From Siphonodentalium dalli (taxonomy: Eukaryota > Mollusca > Scaphopoda > Gadilida > Siphonodentaliidae): a DNA stretch of 64,000 bases. This document shows, one piece after another, positions 43,632 through 56,538 of this stretch (position 1 is its first letter; every line of letters starts with the position of its first letter). The stretch is from positions 79,014,705-79,078,704 of the forward strand of contig CP136067.1 in NCBI GenBank assembly GCA_032622095.1, given 5' to 3'. A model generated the notes under the pieces. It was not told where the DNA came from, searched no databases, and saw nothing but the letters and a program-made list of their open reading frames with translations. A program made the position numbers and the translations under genes.

Positions 43632-44273
43632 ATGACAAACTTGGAGAACCAAAACAAGGAGAAAAAGGGTAACACAAATGAGTCCCGGAGGGACTGTCGT
43701 GACGATAGACAATGGAGACATAATTATAATGATAATCCTGATTATAACACGAACGAATACAAAGAACGCACCAGATGTAGAACTTCTCACAATCCACGCG
43801 ACACGTGCCATAATGCATATCGTGGTAGGGGAGACCAGCAGAACACAAGTGGACATCGTAACTCCAACGAGTTTGTTAAATACAGCTCTTCTGATTGCAA
43901 TCTGTATGGGCAGCCAGTGAGGTTTCTGATTGGTACTGGATCAACAGTTTCCATGCTCTCAAGAAACTGTATGACTACTTATCGGAATATAAATACCATA
44001 TGTTACATAAATGATGTAGCACACGAGCTGCTGATCATTGAGTCCAACGAAACGAACAAGGCATACAGAGTTGTATCATCTGACTCATCGGAAACTCTGC
44101 CAGAGATAGTATCTTCTCGTCACTTGTCAGAGCACATCAACACAAATTCCCCAGAAAGAATTGGAACTATTGAAACTGATGATCACGAGCCCACTTATAC
44201 CTCGATAAGCAGCATGGACCAGGCACCAGCTATGGTAGAGAACACATATATTGGCAGAATATGCCATATGTGA
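43632..44273 (+). pseudogene. Ty3/gypsy-type protease region with lost catalytic Asp
   Basis: A 213-codon frame. Its N-terminal part is polar and basic (about residues 1-90), where the nucleocapsid normally lies; a complete CCHC knuckle is not visible. Residues about 92-108 read LYGQPVRFLIGTGSTVS, which matches the retroviral-type aspartic protease active-site block with the catalytic aspartate replaced by glycine (GGT at 43932-43934). The enzyme would be inactive. No reverse transcriptase follows; 44280-44900 has only short frames that I cannot place. It is probably the downstream continuation of the Gag remnant at 42920-43490. Confidence 0.6.
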
Positions 44274-44279
44274 CTCCTG

Positions 44280-45142
44280 GAAGGTCTGGAAATTCACAAA
44301 TGCTCAGAAAGCTTAACGAACCTATTATGGGTATATATGATCGCATGACAATACATCAGTACTTTCTGCTACCATATAAGCAATGAGGATGGGTTTCAAA
44401 GAGCTGAACCAAAACCACCCTATCTGAAGTGAAACCAAATGCACAGGAGAAATATATTCTTCCTGACACATTGGCAGACATACATGGTCAGATAAATTCG
44501 ACATGTAATGACCAAGGCCTTGGAGATATTACGGCATCTGTTCGTCATCATATTCCAAGAAATATGGCCCAACCCAAAAACGGCGCCATGGTACCGCAAG
44601 GGGGATTCAAGGAAGATATATAGAATTAAAGAACATCGCAAGGTTGATGACAAGGCTCGATTTGATGGCTGTGACCAAGAAGATCGTGACGCATTAAAAC
44701 CCCAAATACTGTGTGAAGGTCCACATAGGGAAAAGTCGTGGATGATGACTCCCAGATAGGAGAGCCACATAAATACAGTATATATACTGGTTGTACAGTA
44801 CCGTTGATGTAAAACAAATATTCTATTATATGATTAATGGGGAGTGGCAGCCATGGGGGGGGGGCATCAAGTCCCGAGTGGCTGCAGGTTCATTCCAAAC
44901 ACGACCCCTTGGCTCAACTTGCAGGGTTGAGCCACGAATAGATGTGGTGAGATCGAGAGCTCACCTTAATGGCTGTGCCGTCTCGTGTGTAGTTCATGCC
45001 CATTGGTCGCTAAAAACCCTCTATGTGTATCGAAGAATAGTAGGCTATGCGACCGCATTGGAGAACATTTCTGCACCCAGATACAAACAAACGTTAGCTT
45101 CCATCGGTTCCAGGTTGCAGACGACCTACGGTGTAAAGGAAG
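44280..45142. other. Inner part of the foldback, no gene recognised
   Basis: Frames of 64-141 codons exist (for example 44429-44623 and 44791-45216), but none shows an RT, RNase H or integrase signature that I can recognise. An eight-base G run is at about 44856-44863. Confidence 0.45.
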
Positions 45143-46818
45143 TCGTACCAACGACCCATTTGGGAAAAGTAACGGCGTGGTCACCGCTGCTGAAGAATTT
45201 AACAAAAGTTCACTAAGCACAGGTTCGTCGATTGATATAAAGATTGGACACCCCTCTGATATACACATTTCGCAATGCTGCACATTTGACACAAAACGTC
45301 TAAACGGTTGTTTGATGTTGTACGTGTCAGCGGAATGGTCATGTGAGTCAGGAGATTCTGTTGGTAATGGCAACACACGTTACAAGTTACATGTACTGTG
45401 GCTGAACCTGGTTATTAACAATCACTAAACCTCCCAATACGTATAATCTTATAAAACTGTGAAGCTATATTATGCGAAGTAAACATATACAATGATGTAA
45501 TTTCTTCAACTCAAGTAACTATCAAAAGCCTCAGCTTGATAAGGTATGTGTATAATGCATAAATGTGTATAGGAATATTCCGTGTTTGTCTCATCTTGCA
45601 ATGTATTGCATTGTTGTGGCGATGGGTGCAATACCGTAACCAAACAAATGCGACAGAAGATGATACAATCCGAAAACATTCATAAGCATTATGTGTATCG
45701 TCAACTCTTGAGAGTTTGTCCTGGATTATTGTTCAAAATGGAATTGAATTATCACCCATGTATATATAGAGGGGCAAAACAAGTTTATATTTCACGATTT
45801 TCGGTCTACTTTCATCAGAAAACTCCGAAATGTTGCCATCTGTAAATTATACCACGACGTTATCATAATAATCGGAGTAGTGCTTTTGTATTCTGCCATA
45901 CCGAAATTTCTAAAACTGATTTTGTTTCTTCTGAATTTTGGGGTGGGGGTGACACAATCTACCACCACATAGCATATATGGCAAAGAATGACATCCTTAT
46001 CCTACAATCATATGCAGTATATATATACAAGTTTCTATATTATATACAGGATCTCCATTCAATGCAATACTGAATAATAGCCTATTAAGAGGGGCAAAAC
46101 AACTGAAAATGAATGATGTTTTGTCTATTTTCCACTTAAATTTAAGAAATTTTTACATCTATCACCGCAATCATGGCATTGCATTACTTTGTATTTATAA
46201 GTGTGTAACCTGCTATATCGTAGCACAAACATATCCCGAATACCTGTTCTTTTGTGTTCATTTGTGCCGAATTTCCCTAAAACAGTGACTTTTTGCTGAA
46301 TTTTGGGGTGAGGGTTGAAATAATCTTACATAACACATCACGTGTTAAATATGATGACATATTCAGCATACTGTCGTATGCGGTATATATATACGCACTT
46401 TTCTAGACTATATACGATATCCCCGGTAAGAATAATATTGATCTATTGCCCATTAAGTGAGGCAAAAAAAATGAAAAATTGCGCTGTTTTGTCTAATTTT
46501 ACAATAAATCTAAAAAAAATCTTCGTTATATCAGAGAAATCGTACCACTATCATAGTAAATATCTAGAGATATGTAGACTACAATATTTTAGCGCAAAAT
46601 GTTCGCGTTTCTATACTTTTATTTCTCATTTTACAAAAACAGGGATTTTTGCAGAATTTTGGCACTTAATCGGCTAAAAATCATCTTTTGCATCATTTGT
46701 ATATTTCACACCGGGTCCTATCCGATGCGGAATGTCATAACCTTCAAAATGATTATCAAAAGCCCGTGTGTGGTGCCGATGGACTAAACTTTCTGAAATC
46801 GGTTCCGTCCGCTCCACT

Positions 46819-47097
46819 ATATAGGAATGAGATAGTGGTACCCGTAATTTTCCGTAAACAATAAGAGACATTTTATAAGAAATAGATCGACTTATGGTAA
46901 AAAAGAAAAGTCTTTACCTATACCCTATTTCTTCCTAGATAATGTTACATTACACCACGATCGGGCGTTTTACTATATATGTGGACATCGGTAGGATAAA
47001 CAATTTCTTTATTCGGTACTATGTAGCTACAGGATCGATCGCCGTTTCTTGTTCAATGGAAGAGTATATTACTTACTTACTTATGGTTATACGTATG
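46819..47097. other. No gene seen
   Basis: Short unassigned stretch, with TTACTTACTTACTTA at about 47069-47083, probably the 3' tail of the CR1-like fragment that follows on the minus strand. Confidence 0.5.
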
Positions 47098-47100
47098 CTT

Positions 47101-47640
47101 TTAGTGGACGTTGGCTCCTGTGGTTGACACTGTATCCACCTCATCTGTACATGACACGTCAACTAGAGAATCCTCAGCTAGAGACTTGTTGCATGTTTGA
47201 GAGATTGTCAGGTTAGTTTTCAATTCTGCCTTAAAGTTGTACTTCACCTCTTGTTTGTCCCAATGGTTATCCAGGTTGTTCTTAAATTGGTTCATATTTT
47301 CTGAATATACAAATTTTTCTGGTTGGTTGTTCCATATTTCCACTACTCTCTGACAGAATGAATATTTTCTTGTGTTGTAGTTTGATCCCTCTGGGTATAG
47401 TTTGTAATTGTATCCTCTAGTTCTTTTGCCAGTATTTCTTGTGAGTACGTCTGCAACTTCTTAGTCATATGTTTTAAAAATTATGAAACTCTCTATCATG
47501 CCACCTCGATGTCTTCTGTATTGGAGTGTTGGAATTTTAAGTCGCTCCAATCTATTGTCGTAGTCTAGGTCTTTTAGCGCTGGTGCTAATTTAGTCGCCC
47601 TTCTCTGAACTCCTTCTAATCATTCGATATGTTTTTCCAA
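47101..47640 (-). pseudogene. CR1-like non-LTR reverse transcriptase, C-terminal fragment
   Basis: Read on the minus strand from 47640 this gives, in one frame, EKHIE*LEGVQRRATK, LKDLDYDNRLERLKIPTLQYRRHRGGMIE, a stop, then EVADVLTRNTGKRTRGYNYK, YNTRKYSFCQRVVEIWNNQP and FKNNLDNHW. The VQRRATK..L.Y..RL..L..PTL.YRR.RG series is characteristic of the C-terminal end of CR1-type LINE proteins. In-frame stops are at 47620-47622 and 47461-47463. The catalytic RT motifs are missing because of 5' truncation. The last 80 codons, to the stop at 47101, are open. It is unrelated in detail to the LINE at 11.4 kb. Confidence 0.85.
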
Positions 47641-48519
47641 AGGAGGGGGAATTGCTGTCAACAAAAGTTGTACTTAAAGCCATTTTGCCAGACTTGATGT
47701 GATTTCCTCGAAAATAGACCTGGGATCCGTCTGATATATAAATAATAATAATAAAAACAAGTTACCGGACCCCTGTGGTTGGAACATTCCAACTCAATTG
47801 GGTTAAAATTGAGTTAAAATTTTTGTCTTCAAGGAGTTGGATAAGAATTTTTTTAAAGTACATCGAAATAAGTGTATATGTGCACCGATATCCATTGCAT
47901 TTTTATGTTAGTTCAAAATCTCATGCAGTCCCAATATGCCAGTAGTAGCAAACTATAAAGATCATTTATGCGGCAAACTTATTTGAATATCAGGTGTGAT
48001 TAAAATGTCATCGCGTACGGATCTCAGTTCGTTAAACGAGAGGCTTCCGGTAATGATGCATCCTGGGAATTCGATAACGAGGCATTGTACAACATCTGGT
48101 TTAAACAGATACGTCACTGTCGAGATTGCGCGATCAGATTGGGTAACTTATTCAATATTTTAAACATTTTCAGATCTCAATGACGATAATGATAGCTAAC
48201 CCAACTGAAACCATGACACGAGCGTCCTTCTGAGCTTCAAGCATCATTCAGTCCATCACCGTTCACCGATAAAACAACATGCATGTATAACAGAGTGTAT
48301 TCGGCAACCTTGACGCATACGTAGATATAACAAAAATAACACACTGGTTTCCATGGAATGACAAAATCCCGATATTGACATGATGACATGGGGCCTATTA
48401 TCCTTGCAATTGAAGCAAATTTAATCTTACCTTATTCATTTTGTACCACTAGCTCATGCCACGGTGCATGCCTGCCGTATATATTGTCTTAATTAATATG
48501 TCACACTGAGTATAATTCT
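47641..48519. other. No gene seen
   Basis: Unassigned. A small inverted repeat GAACATTCCAACTCAATTGGGTTAAAATTGAGTTAAAATTTTTG lies near 47780-47824. Confidence 0.45.
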
Positions 48520-48523
48520 TTAA

Positions 48524-48870
48524 CCCGCTACCCAACACATCTTGAAATATAGCAACCAGGTTTAGAAAACGAATGGCATAATCCAATAGACATGCTGACT
48601 TGAGAACAACTTCCCTTGACATTGATTTCAGTGCGGACCAATTCCTCTTCATAAAATTTAGATTGTACGTATATATATATATATATATATAAGAACCAAA
48701 CTGAGAATGTGTTCTTAAGCTAGCGCTTTCAGAAATTGTTTGCATCTTCAGGCTTCACATTAGTGCGATTACATTTCGACCGCGTTTAACATCTTGTTCC
48801 GATGTAATTACTGGTGTTTCTCTCGATCTTTGTACGACCTGAGGTGGATAACACAAGACATGTTCCTTGT

Positions 48871-48908
<38 letters not shown>

Positions 48909-49036
48909 CTTTATGGAGGCACGAACTCACTATGAGTGTGCATTGCTTCAAATGTGCGTGCTTTAGTGAGCGTGAATGCTCGGTCGGTTAAATTCGCAGC
49001 TGATTGTGTCGTCATATTAAGCCGGCCACCAACGGG
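48524..49036. mobile_element. Possible TTAA-flanked piggyBac-like MITE
   Basis: CCCGCTACCCAACA after TTAA (48520-48523) resembles the left end of the element at 1911. CGGG before TTAA (49037-49040) could be the right end, but the inverted match is only about six bases. It contains two (TA)n tracts (48667-48691 and 48873-48905) and the short repeat shared with 34322-34361. Confidence 0.3.
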
Positions 49037-49229
49037 TTAAGTCAATTTCGTGCTGGTGTAGGTGGTTTTTACGTGCATGCTGTGCTATTGCTCAGCGACC
49101 AATAAAATGATCGCCGAAACGCCAGCAAACCAATCAACAAACATTAATTTAAATCGTATAACCTATAGCATCATTTGGAATCTAACATGCCACTTTGTTA
49201 AATTTGCCGTCGGCCATATTTCGCAATTT

Positions 49230-49640
49230 CGAGTGCTTGGTATCTGGGCAGGTTCTCCGCATAGTGCCTATATGTTTCGTTCTCTGAAGTACCAAATTGC
49301 TAGGTACTATACATAGCACCTAAATACTTCAGAGTACCTGTCTTGATATTTGGTACTTCAGATAATAAAATGGGCGTGTCAAGAAAGCGTGTATTTCTTG
49401 ACACTTCATATCGTGTCCGTCATGGCATCGGTGACATAAAGACGGGGTGGGTATTATATGCATAATGCCCGGATAGGTACTCCAGAGAACCTAAATATAG
49501 GTACTCCAGAGAACCTAAATATATAGGTACTCCAGAACCTAAATATTTAGTAGGTACTCTAGAGTACCAACAATTGGGTACTCCCCCTGGGACAAAGCTT
49601 AGTACCTACGTAGGTACTACAGAGTACCTATTGTTTTAAG
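49230..49640. repeat. GGTACTCCAGAG-type repeats
   Basis: TAGGTACTCCAGAGAACCTAAATA occurs twice intact and once shortened at 49483-49545. Related GGTACT/AGTACC motifs occur throughout, in both orientations, so the region can form many small hairpins. Confidence 0.8.
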
Positions 49641-50752
49641 AGTGTATGTAAGATATATATAAACTATTCGTAATGCTCTACAATTTGGGTTCAGTGATTA
49701 ATTGTTTTTGGAAATTGTCAAACATGTCGAGAGATATATTGATTTTAATGCGTTTTAATGAAGCTTCGTAAGGGTATAAATATACATACTAAACCTGTAG
49801 AAATATAACGTCGGACTTTTTCTAATAATTTGGACCACACATGTGCTGTTGATTCGCCTTATTACTTTAGGCCCCCATAACTGGGGGAGAAAATATATTG
49901 TCACCAAGCGGCCACCTAGTTGACCCACCCACCTTGGTGGACCAACAGCGGTGTCCGATAGTAGATGCGGAGATCAAATTGCCGATATAAATTATAAATA
50001 TGTCGCCCCATGTTGTTGAATATCGAAAGGCTTTCTATGGCTCACACAATGATGTCAACATAATAGAGATGTAAGGGTGATAACTTATCTCCCGGCCATT
50101 AATGTTTTTATTTTGGTATGTTCCAACACTCGGTCGATGTGATCTCGCTTTATCAGTAATATTACCCCAGTTACTGAAACTCATAATTCATAGTCCGAAA
50201 TCTGACACAAAAGGAGACATTTTCAATACCTTTTACATATTCTATCCCCGTGCGTTTTATGGCGACGGCCGGAGTTCACTTTGGTGCGAGCCGATGACAG
50301 TTGAAAGCGATATGACAGTCAATGGATACATTTTTAATGACGTTATTAAATATAATGAGTTAAAAATTGTTACTCCGGTCGAACATATCTCCAAACATAA
50401 AACGCTTTAATTCCCAGCCAGAATTCGGAGAATATTTGCTTCCCGAGAATGTGTTTACTGGTGGTCATACCCTATATACCGCTTACATGCAGGATAAAAC
50501 GTTGAAGATCCTCTATAAGTATTAACCACTGCATGTTCAGTTATTTTTATATCAGATAGCTTATTTTGTTATCTAAGTTATATGATGCAAGCGAAAATGA
50601 ACAATATATAGTTGCCTTGTGATCCATGGCACTATATATAAATAATTCCACTATATATAGAAAACGATTGTATGCCTATATATAATGTAAACTCTGGCTG
50701 ACTCTGATATATACTAACATGATTTAAGTATGTGAAACAGTGCTTTAATGTA
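49641..50752. other. No gene seen
   Basis: A 102-codon plus frame (50102-50410) is unrecognised. Confidence 0.45.
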
Positions 50753-50802
50753 TATAACTAATACTTATATAGTTGCGTATAACTAATACTTATATAGTTG
50801 CG
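50753..50802 (+). repeat. 25-bp tandem duplication
   Basis: TATAACTAATACTTATATAG + TTGCG is present twice in succession without change. Confidence 0.95.
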
Positions 50803-51955
50803 TAAGCAGTGCATCAATCAAATACATAGGTCGAGTTGAGTTAACTCGAGAATATATGGACAATTCGCTTTCCATTTAACACCAGTTAAATTAGGATTTA
50901 TTTTTTAATTGTCGGTAGCCGTGAGGGGGGTACATGGAAGTGGATTACCACTAATGTTTGTTTGTTTGTTTTTTTGTATTGTTCCTCTGGGTTCACATTA
51001 GTCATTGATTTTTCATGAAAATTGTTGCAACGTTTTTATCTCAAAAATAAATGTTTAAATTTGACGCTTTTATTATATAATATAATTGTCAGATAATATA
51101 GACAAATTTGTTACCCGTTGAATAAACGTTGTATTAATATTCATGTAGTATGCAATAACTATTTTCTTGAACTTGTAAGAGACAATCAGTCAATCCAATC
51201 ATTGATGGATTGGTAGTTCTTCTTACAGTCCGATGCATCATATGCAATGTACAGACTGCACACTTGTGCCTGGTGTATTTATCACACACACACAAACTTC
51301 TTTTGCTAGAACATCTGTATAATAATTAATCCCAGATGTGAACAAAATATTATACTATAAAAAAATATATATTTGTTGTTCAGATATTGGCTCCTCTTTC
51401 TGATCTATTTTAAGCATTTCCATTACTTAATTCAACAGCAAAGTATGTCCATTGGTATTTAGTTAATGCATGTAAGATTAGTTTTGTGAAGAACAAAACA
51501 CAATCTCTTCAGAAAGACCTACTTGTGTTGAGATTCAATGCAGTACTGCACATTTATAAATATGCAATTGAAACCGTAATCTCAACATATACCAAGCCAC
51601 CACTGCAATCAAATCTGGTGGCACCTGTATGAATTATCACCGCACTTTTTTATTTGAGGAACATAATTCAGAAGGAAGAGTGCAAAACAAAACAAATCTC
51701 AGAAATTGGCTATTTAAATTAATGATAATAAAGAAATTTTTTATGAAATAAATCGCTCCATCAAATTGTCTGGTCAAGAGATCCTATACTTGTCACATGG
51801 GATACACCTATAAATAGGATACGTAAACGAGGGATGGAATGTTCAACATAACCACCATAAAGCTTGCAGTGTCCACTGCTATTATGAATATATGTTCAAA
51901 TAAAATGTTACTGGAATAAGTAACATATCGTCGACATATCCCCTTCTTCCATCTA
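50803..51955. other. No gene seen
   Basis: AT-rich. Nothing recognisable. Confidence 0.5.
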
Positions 51956-51957
51956 TA

Positions 51958-51958
<1 letters not shown>

Positions 51959-52001
<43 letters not shown>
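51959..52001. repeat. (TA)n microsatellite
   Basis: About 21 uninterrupted TA dinucleotides. Confidence 0.95.
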
Positions 52002-52003
<2 letters not shown>

Positions 52004-54589
52004 AGGATGGTTGAGCTCTTAGTGATGGCACGCCATAAAACGAATATATAATGCAAATTGTATATTCTGTTGATCATCTAACATCACTGATGAGCACACA
52101 TAGAGACAAGCATGACTGACAAACGCATACATATATACCTTTGTGCTTCGTGACTATACTTCTGTTTGCAATAAGGATCTCCTTCGATGATATGATATAT
52201 GAAAGTTTGATAGCCGTGTCATTGACATATTTGCCACAATTGATGAACTTAGTCGCGCATTTTTGAATTTTGAATCGGCATAGCTTGTGATCCAATAACT
52301 GACATGTATAATGAGTAAGATAGGACAAACACCGTCTTCTGCATATCATCATTGCATGGTCACGCTGCATTTTGGCAAATGTATATATACTCAGAATCAG
52401 TACGCCACAAAGTAAAGGATCAAGAATAGAGAGATTCCGTTTTTTTCTAAAGAGTTTGTACGGACGTAGACAGTCATGTGTGTCCGGTGGTTGAGGTTAG
52501 ATGTGGATAATAGTACTTGTATATATGTGATACATGTACAAGGCGAAATACACAAAAATGTTCTGTAGGCCTCGATACACAAATGTTAATTATAGTTACA
52601 TACGACTTATAATCCAGCACGTGAATCCCACGCTTTTTGATTCAATGAGAGTATTTAATAAATTGATTTGAATTGAATTGGAGTTTTATCTTATTGTATC
52701 TGGCTATCAAATTACAAGATTTTTGTTAAAAATGAAACTGTGCATAAAATAACTTTTATTAAAATCTAAGATGGTTGTTTCGCTTTAACATATATCATTT
52801 TGTTTTTGTCAAAACCTGAAAAAACGTCAAATTTCACGATATGTTTTCCAATTTCATGATTGCTATTCAATGTTCACACTCATTAGACAATACTTTATAT
52901 TTTGTGCATTGTGTACCTCAATTGACAGAACAATTTCAAAAAACGTTAGTGGGATTCCACTTCCAGATAATCCCCTCTTGGTTTAACGGCCGAAATATGG
53001 TATACTCCATTTTAATGACCTCGATTGCCCGAAGTATCAAAAGACTAACGAATCTTTTGTTTCGTACACTTCAGATGATATGGCAGCCAAATGATATTAA
53101 AACATCAGTGACCCTCCGCTTCCAGGTAACGTTTCACCCAACCCAAAAATTCAGGTTCTTCTATCTGACTATAAAGAACAAAAGAAAGTCTGAGAGGTTG
53201 AATATTATGCGTTGTAACATGTTGATTGTCGTTAAAAGATCAGAGTTGTGTTATGCGTATACGTGTGACATTTAACTCCATTCATAGCAACAATCCAAAA
53301 CGAAAACAATCCATTAAATCTATAAATGACTTTCGACAGATTTGCCACTGATTGAGTAATTCTATTTTTGATTTTTAGGCATGTTCAATAGCGATGTCAC
53401 GACACTATACACTGTATGGCTATATTCGTTTTAATGACAATTTATTTAAATCAGAAATACTATACGAAATCCATTTGTTACGTAAGGTATGGACGAGCAG
53501 CACCACATACCCGTAATCAGGGAGTGTCAATTCGAAGTGGCGCCCGACAGCAAGACCCCATAGGAGTGTTCTATTGGAGCAAACCGTAGCTCGAAGCGAT
53601 GTTTCAAATTTTATACGCTCAAATCGGCTATATAAAATATAAACGGGAATTAAACTAACTTAATTCAATTAAGGTGTTGTAGTGATGCATGTTCGATTTA
53701 TCAAATCCTTTCTTAAAGTTGTGATTTAGTATTCACTAGCCTCTTGGTCGGCGCCAGTATTGTAGCCTGCCACAACATTAAGAAGAGAGGGCTTTATTCG
53801 ACCTAGCCACGGGGCAGAAAATGAGATGTATTTAATTAAGTAGTAACACAAAGTCATGCGAATGGACAGCAATTAAACAACATCAATAAGAAGTGATACC
53901 TCCATAATCAGACAATGACACCATTCGGTCTCGCCGGACAGTTGTCAAAGCATTTTGACATTTCTCTATTTCTTGAATAAATTCCGGGGTTCGACAAAAC
54001 GGAAGTGTAACACTGTGAGTCACTTTTAGGCTGAGTTTAATTAAGGCCACATTTGCTGGAATCTGTTCAACTTCCACGCACATGCACGGACCTAATTTTG
54101 ACGTTGCCTAGAGCGATTTGGCGGACTTGTCTAAATTTGGACATGAGCTCCGTCCGATACTATAATTATGGCGCTGACAAGGGTCATATGCCGCATTTCG
54201 TGGCTTCTACATGAGGAAAGTATATGGGAACCGAAATATGAGTGTGAGAACTGGGAACGATACTGTCCAACGAAATCAATACCAATGTGCCTATACATGG
54301 TTCACTTGCGAAGATGTGCAACCCCTACTTTCCTACTATATATAAGGCTTACAATTTGCTCTGAAAGATAATGTGGCTTTCCCGGTTAAATGTTAAATGG
54401 CAATCGGTATTCCACCTCTTAATTTAGATTTAAGTCGAATTCATCCACCATGCATGTACCTTGCATGGTTAGATGCACATCGGTTTATGAAAGTAGGATG
54501 AACATCCTGTCATATTGGATGTGAGATATATAATATCTACAGTCTAACTATATTAAATGGCATTATTTTCTAATTTATTTACCTTGTAA
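52002..54589. other. No gene supported; unrecognised ORFs
   Basis: The longest frame is 144 codons (52841-53275, plus). It has no recognised domain, signal peptide or repeat. A 66-codon minus frame (53883-54083) and a 67-codon plus frame (54168-54371) look moderately protein-like but lack support. This is one of the longest stretches without a recognisable repeat. Confidence 0.4.
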
Positions 54590-55065
54590 CATTTTACTTT
54601 CATTATTATATGAGTTTCCGTTTGATGTTCCCTTGTCAGAAGCAGGTGTCTACGACAAAATATCCTGCGATTGACTTCAGCGGGCATCAAGAATATGTCG
54701 TTAATAATCATTACCAAATAACATTATCAGTGTCGATCACCTGTTCAGAACCTCGTTCAAAATCAATATTGTGTAACATCCTCCCTAATTTCTCAAGAAA
54801 ATGATCCGTCTCCGCGTTTTAATGTTTATGCTACCACACTCGCAGACGGACATTAAAGCGTGACTTGCATATTTCCATCAACCCCTTCGGTCAATCAAGC
54901 ATGTTTCACATTCTTCATCAAATCATTCTTCGGAACATCAAGGGTAATGATGGTGATGAGAAGAGGCAATTTTCGCCCGACCGTGACCACTATCAGAACA
55001 ATTTAATATGGCTCGAGTCCGTTCTCTGTGGGGTAAACGAGCCCAGCGCCAAACAAGTGTGCTTA
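54590..55065. other. Unique-looking stretch, possible conserved non-coding DNA
   Basis: More balanced base composition than its surroundings and no repeat similarity. Two short plus frames (54610-54804 and 54865-55071) are unrecognised. Homeodomain-like cores such as GTCGTTAATAATCATTACC occur near 54698. Confidence 0.22.
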
Positions 55066-55451
55066 TCATGATCACATGTTAATAGACGAATTAGCCGAGA
55101 TTGATGAGTTACTACAAACACGGTGCATGCATAGCTATTTAGTTTTAGACGTACACGCCTTTCTTTGATGGTCGTTACTGTGAATTTGATCTGACGGCCC
55201 CAGAAATGAGAAGCCGTGTTCTCATTTACAATTAATCATGTATAATTTGTGGGAGTAAACTTGATTTGTGTGGGATGCATGCGCGTCACACTTTGTCATG
55301 TATTCTCGAGTCAACATTTCCGATTCTGGTCTTTGTAGTTTGGGATTATATGTCAAAATCTCCCGCCAATTCTGTGAAAAATCGAAACAAAATTCTACAA
55401 CGATTCGACGAACATACCTGCATGTTCCAACACGTACGGCCTTTGCCACGG

Positions 55452-56538
55452 CCAGGGATGTGGCTAGAGGGGGTGGGTGGTGTCTCACCCTCCCAACTTT
55501 GGTCAAAATTTTCAACAGTTGGAAATTTCATACCTGCCAAAACATTAGTTGGAATGGTCATCAGTTGGAAATTTTCCAACCTTAGGGGGGTGACAGGTTG
55601 GAAATTTCCAACACTTGGAAAGCTTGTGTCCTGGTCCTCCCCCGTGGCTAGTCAAAACTGCTACTAAATTTAAGAAAACAATATTGTCATACATTTGGTC
55701 AACATTGTCATTGGAATTGTCATCATTTGGAAATTTTCCAACCTAAGTGGGAGGGGTGTCGGGTTTGAAATTTCCAACTCTAAGAAGAATTGAGGCTAGT
55801 CTAAATGCTAGGATTTTGCGATTTTCTTGTTCAGATTTCAAAATTTTCGAACACCGAGCCGAACCATGGTCGGCCCGGTGTGTCACTGTCCCTCCCCGTG
55901 ACCAATAGAAAACTGCTAATTAGTTTAACAAAACAATAGTTTAGTACATTCGGTCAAACTTGTGGACTGAAATGGTCATCAGTTTCCAACCTAAGAGGGA
56001 GTATGAGGTTTGAAATTTCCAACACTATGGAAGCTTCAGTTGAGGCCAGTCTAGATGCTAGGATTTGCGACTTTCTTGTATAGTTTTCCAAATTTTCTCA
56101 CACCGGGCTGAACAAACATCGACGGACACAATGTCCTGGTCTCTTACCCGTAGCCGTGTGCATTTGTCTGGAGTATGCTACTAGATGTTAGGATTTATGC
56201 AATTCTCAGGTTAAAGTATCTGAATTTTCTTATACCGGGCATATAGAACAACATAGTTTATGAATACATAGGATATTAGGCCTGAGGACTGATGTGCAAG
56301 GGGTGCAAATGGAATTATGCACAACTTGTGTTTGGTCTGTGATTCTGATTCAAGGGGGGTGCAAATGGAATTATGCAAAACTTGTGTTTGGTCTGTGATT
56401 CTGATTCAAGGGGGGGGGGGGTGTAAATGGAATTATGCAAAAGTTGTGTTTGGTGTCTGATCTGATTCAAGGGGGGGGTGCAATTGTAAATTCCCAAGGC
56501 TGACACCCCCAACGGAGACCCTCTAGCCACATCCCTGG
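55452..56538 (+). mobile_element. Foldback family A, complete element
   Basis: The ends CCAGGGATGTGGCTAGAGGG (55452-55471) and CCCTCTAGCCACATCCCTGG (56519-56538) are perfect 20-base inverted repeats. Inside are three diverged direct blocks built on GGNNNTCATCANTT..CCAACCTNAG and GTTNGAAATTTCCAAC (starting near 55552, 55718 and 55972). A 58-base tandem follows (GGGTGCAAATGGAATTATGC.. three times, 56297-56480) with growing G runs. CACGG lies just outside both ends and may be a target duplication. Non-coding; parts of the family occur at 1-449, 4090-4440 and 35090-35290. Confidence 0.85.

Larger units (their letters stand above)
40827..46818. mobile_element. 6-kb foldback element with ~1.6-kb inverted arms
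   Basis: Left arm about 40827-42397, right arm about 45143-46818. Paired anchors: GTTTAGTCCATCGGCACCACACACGG; GCATCGGATAGGACCCGGTGTGAAATATACAAATGATGCAAAAGATGA; TATTTAACACGTGATGTGTTATGTAAGATTATTTCAACCCTCACC; GACAAACTCTCAAGAG; CAAACAACCGTTTAGACGTTTTGTGTCAAATGTGCAGCATTG. Each arm is built of diverged ~365-bp modules (GCCTCACTTAATGGGCGATAG at 41211, similar at 41571 and 41939). The right arm has an extra ~190 bases (about 45511-45700). The interior holds a decayed Ty3-type gag-protease. The arm design resembles Foldback (FB) and TU elements. ORFs inside the arms are not conserved between them. Confidence 0.8.

Noticed and set aside
44429-44759. Integrase or RT segment after the protease remnant
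   Set aside because: Short frames show no HHCC, DDE or YXDD motif.
41297-46677. Frames of 60-147 codons in the arms of the 6-kb foldback
   Set aside because: The matching frames in the opposite arm are broken or different, so there is no shared protein.
52841-53275. 144-codon ORF as a host gene
   Set aside because: No domain, no homologous copy and no splice or promoter context that I can see; kept only as a note in the region entry.
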